A stretch of 7,662 nt of DNA from Gemmatimonadota bacterium (GTDB lineage Bacteria; Latescibacterota; UBA2968; UBA8231), in assembly GCA_026706165.1 (NCBI GenBank), contig JAPOZF010000453.1, forward strand, positions 1 to 7,662, read 5' to 3'. Below the pieces are notes generated by a model that had not been told where the DNA came from, did no database searches, and saw only the letters and a list, made by a program, of their open reading frames with translations. Positions 5,622-7,662 of the stretch are shown one piece after another. The first letter of the stretch is position 1, and every line of letters starts with the position of its first letter. Made by a program: the position numbers and the translations under genes.

Positions 5622-7662
5622 TTGCCTGAAGTCACCGTCGGCTCGCAGGAGGCTGTTTCCAGGCGGCCGGGGATTTTCGGGAAGTTGCTGCCGCGGGTGG
5701 TGGAATCCCCCCTCCACGGCATGCTCCTGGTTCTGGCGCTGGCAGCGGCGGTGCGCGTCGTCCACCTGCACCAGGCGAGCTCGGACCCGCTGTTCGACTA
5801 CCCGGTCGGGGCGGCGCGTTCGTACGCCGCCGCCGCAGGAACATCCCCCGATGTCGGCGAATCTGCCACCGCTCGGGCGCCGGCGGGGCCGTTGATCGGA
5901 GTTTCTCCCTACGCCCGTTTCTACGCCTTCTCCCTCGCTGCAACCGGCGGCGACCATACCCCGGTTCTGATTGCCAACCACGCCGCCGGCGTCGCCGCCT
6001 GCCTGCTGGTCTACGGCATCGCATCGGCCCTGTTCACCCCGCCGGTCGCCCTGGCCGCCGGCCTCGGCGCCGCTTTCCACGGGCCGCTCGTCCATTTCGG
6101 GGCCGAGCTGACGCCCGTCGCCTGGGTCGCTTTCCTGGTTCTGCTGCTCGCTTACGTGATGGTCCGGCCGGGCCGGACCCGGGTGCGCCCGGCAGCCGCA
6201 GCGGCGCTTGCTCTCCTCGTGCCGATAGAAACCCTTGCCTGGCAGGCACCGCAAATTCCGGACTCTCCGGGGCAGTTTCTCACCAACATCTACTGCCTGC
6301 TGCAAGGGGTGGAACTGCTTCCGGATCTCGATCCTTACCGGGACGGGACCGGTGTCGGGTCGGTGTTTCTCTGGCACCGGGGACTGGCTTTCCCGATGGG
6401 GGTGGTCGTGCCGCTCGGCGCGATCGGTCTTCTCGGCTGTGTGCGCTCGCAACACCGCGCCAGGGAGATGTCCTGCATTGTCGTGCTCCTGGGACTGCAC
6501 CTGCTGGCGCTGGCCGCCCTCGCCCCCGATGGCCGGCATCGTCTGCCCCTGGTCCTGCTCCTGTTTCCGTTTGCCGCCTGCGCACTGCTGCGGGGGTTCC
6601 CCGCCCCCGGCCGTCGCTGGCGGGCGCTCCTGTTCCTCGTCCTTCTTCTGGCCGCCAACGCCGGCCTGGCGGCTCCTTCGCATCTGGACGGAAAGCGGCA
6701 GCACGACTACTGGACCGGAGTGGCCTATGCGGAAAAACAGATGTATTCCCATGCCAGGGAGGCTTTCGACCAGGTCCTCGCGAAGGAGCCGAGCCATGGG
6801 GGAGCCCTTCTGGCCGGCGCCCGGCTCGCCGCGCGGGACGGACAGATCGACCGCGCCCTGTTGCTGTTCGAGGCCAGTCTGCGGAAATTTCCAGGCTCCC
6901 CGGAGGTGCTTTACGGATTGGGGAAGACCCTTGCCGCCGCGGACCGGTTCGACGAGGCCGTCGGCGTTTTCGAAAGAGCCCGAGCCGCTGGTGATTCATC
7001 CATTTTCCTCCTCGGCGCCCTGGGCCGCGCCCGTTACATGGGGGGCGATTTCGACGGAGCCGCCGCCGCCTACCTCGCCGCCGTTCAGGCCAGCCCCGAT
7101 TCGATTGTCCTCAGGTACCGCCTTGCCCATTCGTACGAAGCAGGGCAGCGGTTCGATCGAGCGATCGAGCAGTACAGGCTGCTCCTGGAAGGGTACCCAG
7201 GAAGGGCCGAGTTCCACGCTCGACTGGGGGAGTTGCTCCTGTTCAGGGAGGAGTCGCGCGAAGGGTCGATCTACCTGGAGCGGAATGAAACCACCCGCCA
7301 GGCAGAGGAGCACCTGCGCACCGCGGTTTCCCTGCAGCCCGAGCTGGAGCCGGCCCACCGGGCCCTGGCGATGCTGCTGTTGAAGCAGAGACGCTACGAT
7401 GAGGCGATCGCCCAGTTCGTGCGTTTGCGCGAGCTGAACCCGAACGAACACGAGCTTCACCGGCTTATCGCCAACCTGCATGAGCGGGCGGGGAATCCCG
7501 GCGAGGCCTCCCGGCAGTTCGACCTCTTCAGACGGTTGCAAAGAGAGATGGAGATCCGGAGGAGGGCGGAGGAGAAAGCGCGCGAACTCGCCGGGGAGTG
7601 GTTGGGAGACGAAACCACTAGCCACGAGAGCTACGTCGAAGAGGTAGGCGACCGTGCCGTCG
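5622..7662 (+). CDS. Multi-spanning membrane protein: degenerate GT-C/PMT_2-like N-terminus fused to TPR repeats (3' partial)
   Basis: The frame is open from 5478 to the window end with no stop. TTG 5622 is the first possible start codon after the in-frame TGA at 5475-5477 and lies 10 nt past the previous stop. Later options are GTG 5697 and ATG 5721; family-like residues (VESPLHGMLLVLALAAAVRVVHL) already occur before and across that ATG. From 5622, 680 residues are visible. About nine hydrophobic helices span residues 34-350. The order SDPLFDYPV (loop 1), AGPLIGVSPYARFYAFSLAATGG, GLGAAFHGPLVHFGAELTP and DGRHRLPLVLLL follows the plan of PMT_2-type glycosyltransferases (GT-C fold, lipid-linked sugar donors), but the membrane part is short and the first loop reads VGAARSY where I expect a conserved Asp. 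Residues about 363-640 hold about eight TPR units (e.g. RYDEAIAQFVRLRELNPNE), followed by a charged, possibly coiled-coil tail. A protein-scaffolding role in the membrane is likely; enzymatic activity is doubtful. Confidence 0.85.
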   Translation, partial: MPEVTVGSQEAVSRRPGIFGKLLPRVVESPLHGMLLVLALAAAVRVVHLHQASSDPLFDYPVGAARSYAAAAGTSPDVGESATARAPAGPLIGVSPYARFYAFSLAATGGDHTPVLIANHAAGVAACLLVYGIASALFTPPVALAAGLGAAFHGPLVHFGAELTPVAWVAFLVLLLAYVMVRPGRTRVRPAAAAALALLVPIETLAWQAPQIPDSPGQFLTNIYCLLQGVELLPDLDPYRDGTGVGSVFLWHRGLAFPMGVVVPLGAIGLLGCVRSQHRAREMSCIVVLLGLHLLALAALAPDGRHRLPLVLLLFPFAACALLRGFPAPGRRWRALLFLVLLLAANAGLAAPSHLDGKRQHDYWTGVAYAEKQMYSHAREAFDQVLAKEPSHGGALLAGARLAARDGQIDRALLLFEASLRKFPGSPEVLYGLGKTLAAADRFDEAVGVFERARAAGDSSIFLLGALGRARYMGGDFDGAAAAYLAAVQASPDSIVLRYRLAHSYEAGQRFDRAIEQYRLLLEGYPGRAEFHARLGELLLFREESREGSIYLERNETTRQAEEHLRTAVSLQPELEPAHRALAMLLLKQRRYDEAIAQFVRLRELNPNEHELHRLIANLHERAGNPGEASRQFDLFRRLQREMEIRRRAEEKARELAGEWLGDETTSHESYVEEVGDRAV
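6708..7541 (+). other. TPR repeat region of the membrane protein
   Basis: Successive 33-34 residue helix-turn-helix units can be read at residues about 363-391, 394-425, 427-459, 461-492, 494-526, 529-576, 577-609 and 610-640. They carry the usual small residue at position 8, Ala at 20 and 27, and Pro near 32 (ends KEPSH, KFPGS, ASPDS, GYPGR, LNPNE). The sixth unit carries about 15 extra residues between its two helices (nt 7251-7301). TPR arrays mediate protein-protein contacts. Which side of the membrane they face is not determined. Confidence 0.8.

Noticed and set aside
5647..5652. AGGAGG, a perfect Shine-Dalgarno-like hexamer
   Set aside because: No start codon of the third gene's frame lies 4-12 nt downstream; the next in-frame candidate, TTG 5685, is 32 nt away. 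It falls inside coding sequence if the gene starts at 5622.
5586..6797. Minus-strand open frame of about 400 codons
   Set aside because: Its translation is dominated by Gln, Arg, Gly, His and Pro with no domain-like pattern. It is the mirror of the hydrophobic membrane segments of the plus-strand GT-C/TPR gene, which has motifs and repeats.
6235..7383. Plus-strand open frame of about 382 codons
   Set aside because: It is rich in Ser, Pro, Arg, Trp and Cys, typical of an out-of-frame reading of high-GC coding DNA. Frame 5622-7662 covers the same DNA with clear TM helices and TPRs.

Overview
The window is high-GC DNA (about 60-65% G+C by eye) packed on the plus strand with three large co-directional genes separated by only 26 and 10 nt, which looks like part of one operon. 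The first gene enters from the left edge and the third runs off the right edge. No RNA gene, mobile element, CRISPR array, terminator or non-coding stretch above 30 nt is visible. The long minus-strand open frames are shadows of the plus-strand genes.

All three products look like envelope or surface proteins of a diderm (Gram-negative type) bacterium. (1) Nt 1-2891 is a 5'-truncated, very long secreted protein with two discoidin-like (F5/8 type C) beta-sandwich domains, further beta-rich modules, six copies of an unusual Tyr/Trp-x2-Leu...Gly...Tyr-Phe-Arg motif, and a C-terminal FlgD-Ig / T9SS-sorting-like domain. (2) Nt 2918-5611 is an 897-residue protein with a clear signal peptide, aromatic-rich amphipathic strands and Asp/Asn-rich loops, best read as a large outer-membrane beta-barrel-like protein of no recognised named family. 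(3) Nt 5622-7662 (3' end missing) is a roughly nine-helix membrane protein resembling a shortened, degenerate GT-C / PMT_2-type glycosyltransferase, fused to about eight tetratricopeptide repeats. Its frame has no stop inside the window, so a caller that requires a stop would miss it.

Taken together, the inference is a cell-envelope cassette: an exported adhesin-like or sugar-binding protein with a possible sorting domain, an outer-membrane partner, and an inner-membrane protein with a TPR scaffold. The FlgD-like C-terminal domain suggests an FCB-group, Acidobacteria-like or candidate-phylum bacterium, but a high-GC deltaproteobacterial lineage cannot be excluded. The joint function is not established from sequence. 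The most novel-looking element is the repeated motif in the first protein, which recurs at exactly 30-residue spacing in two separate places.
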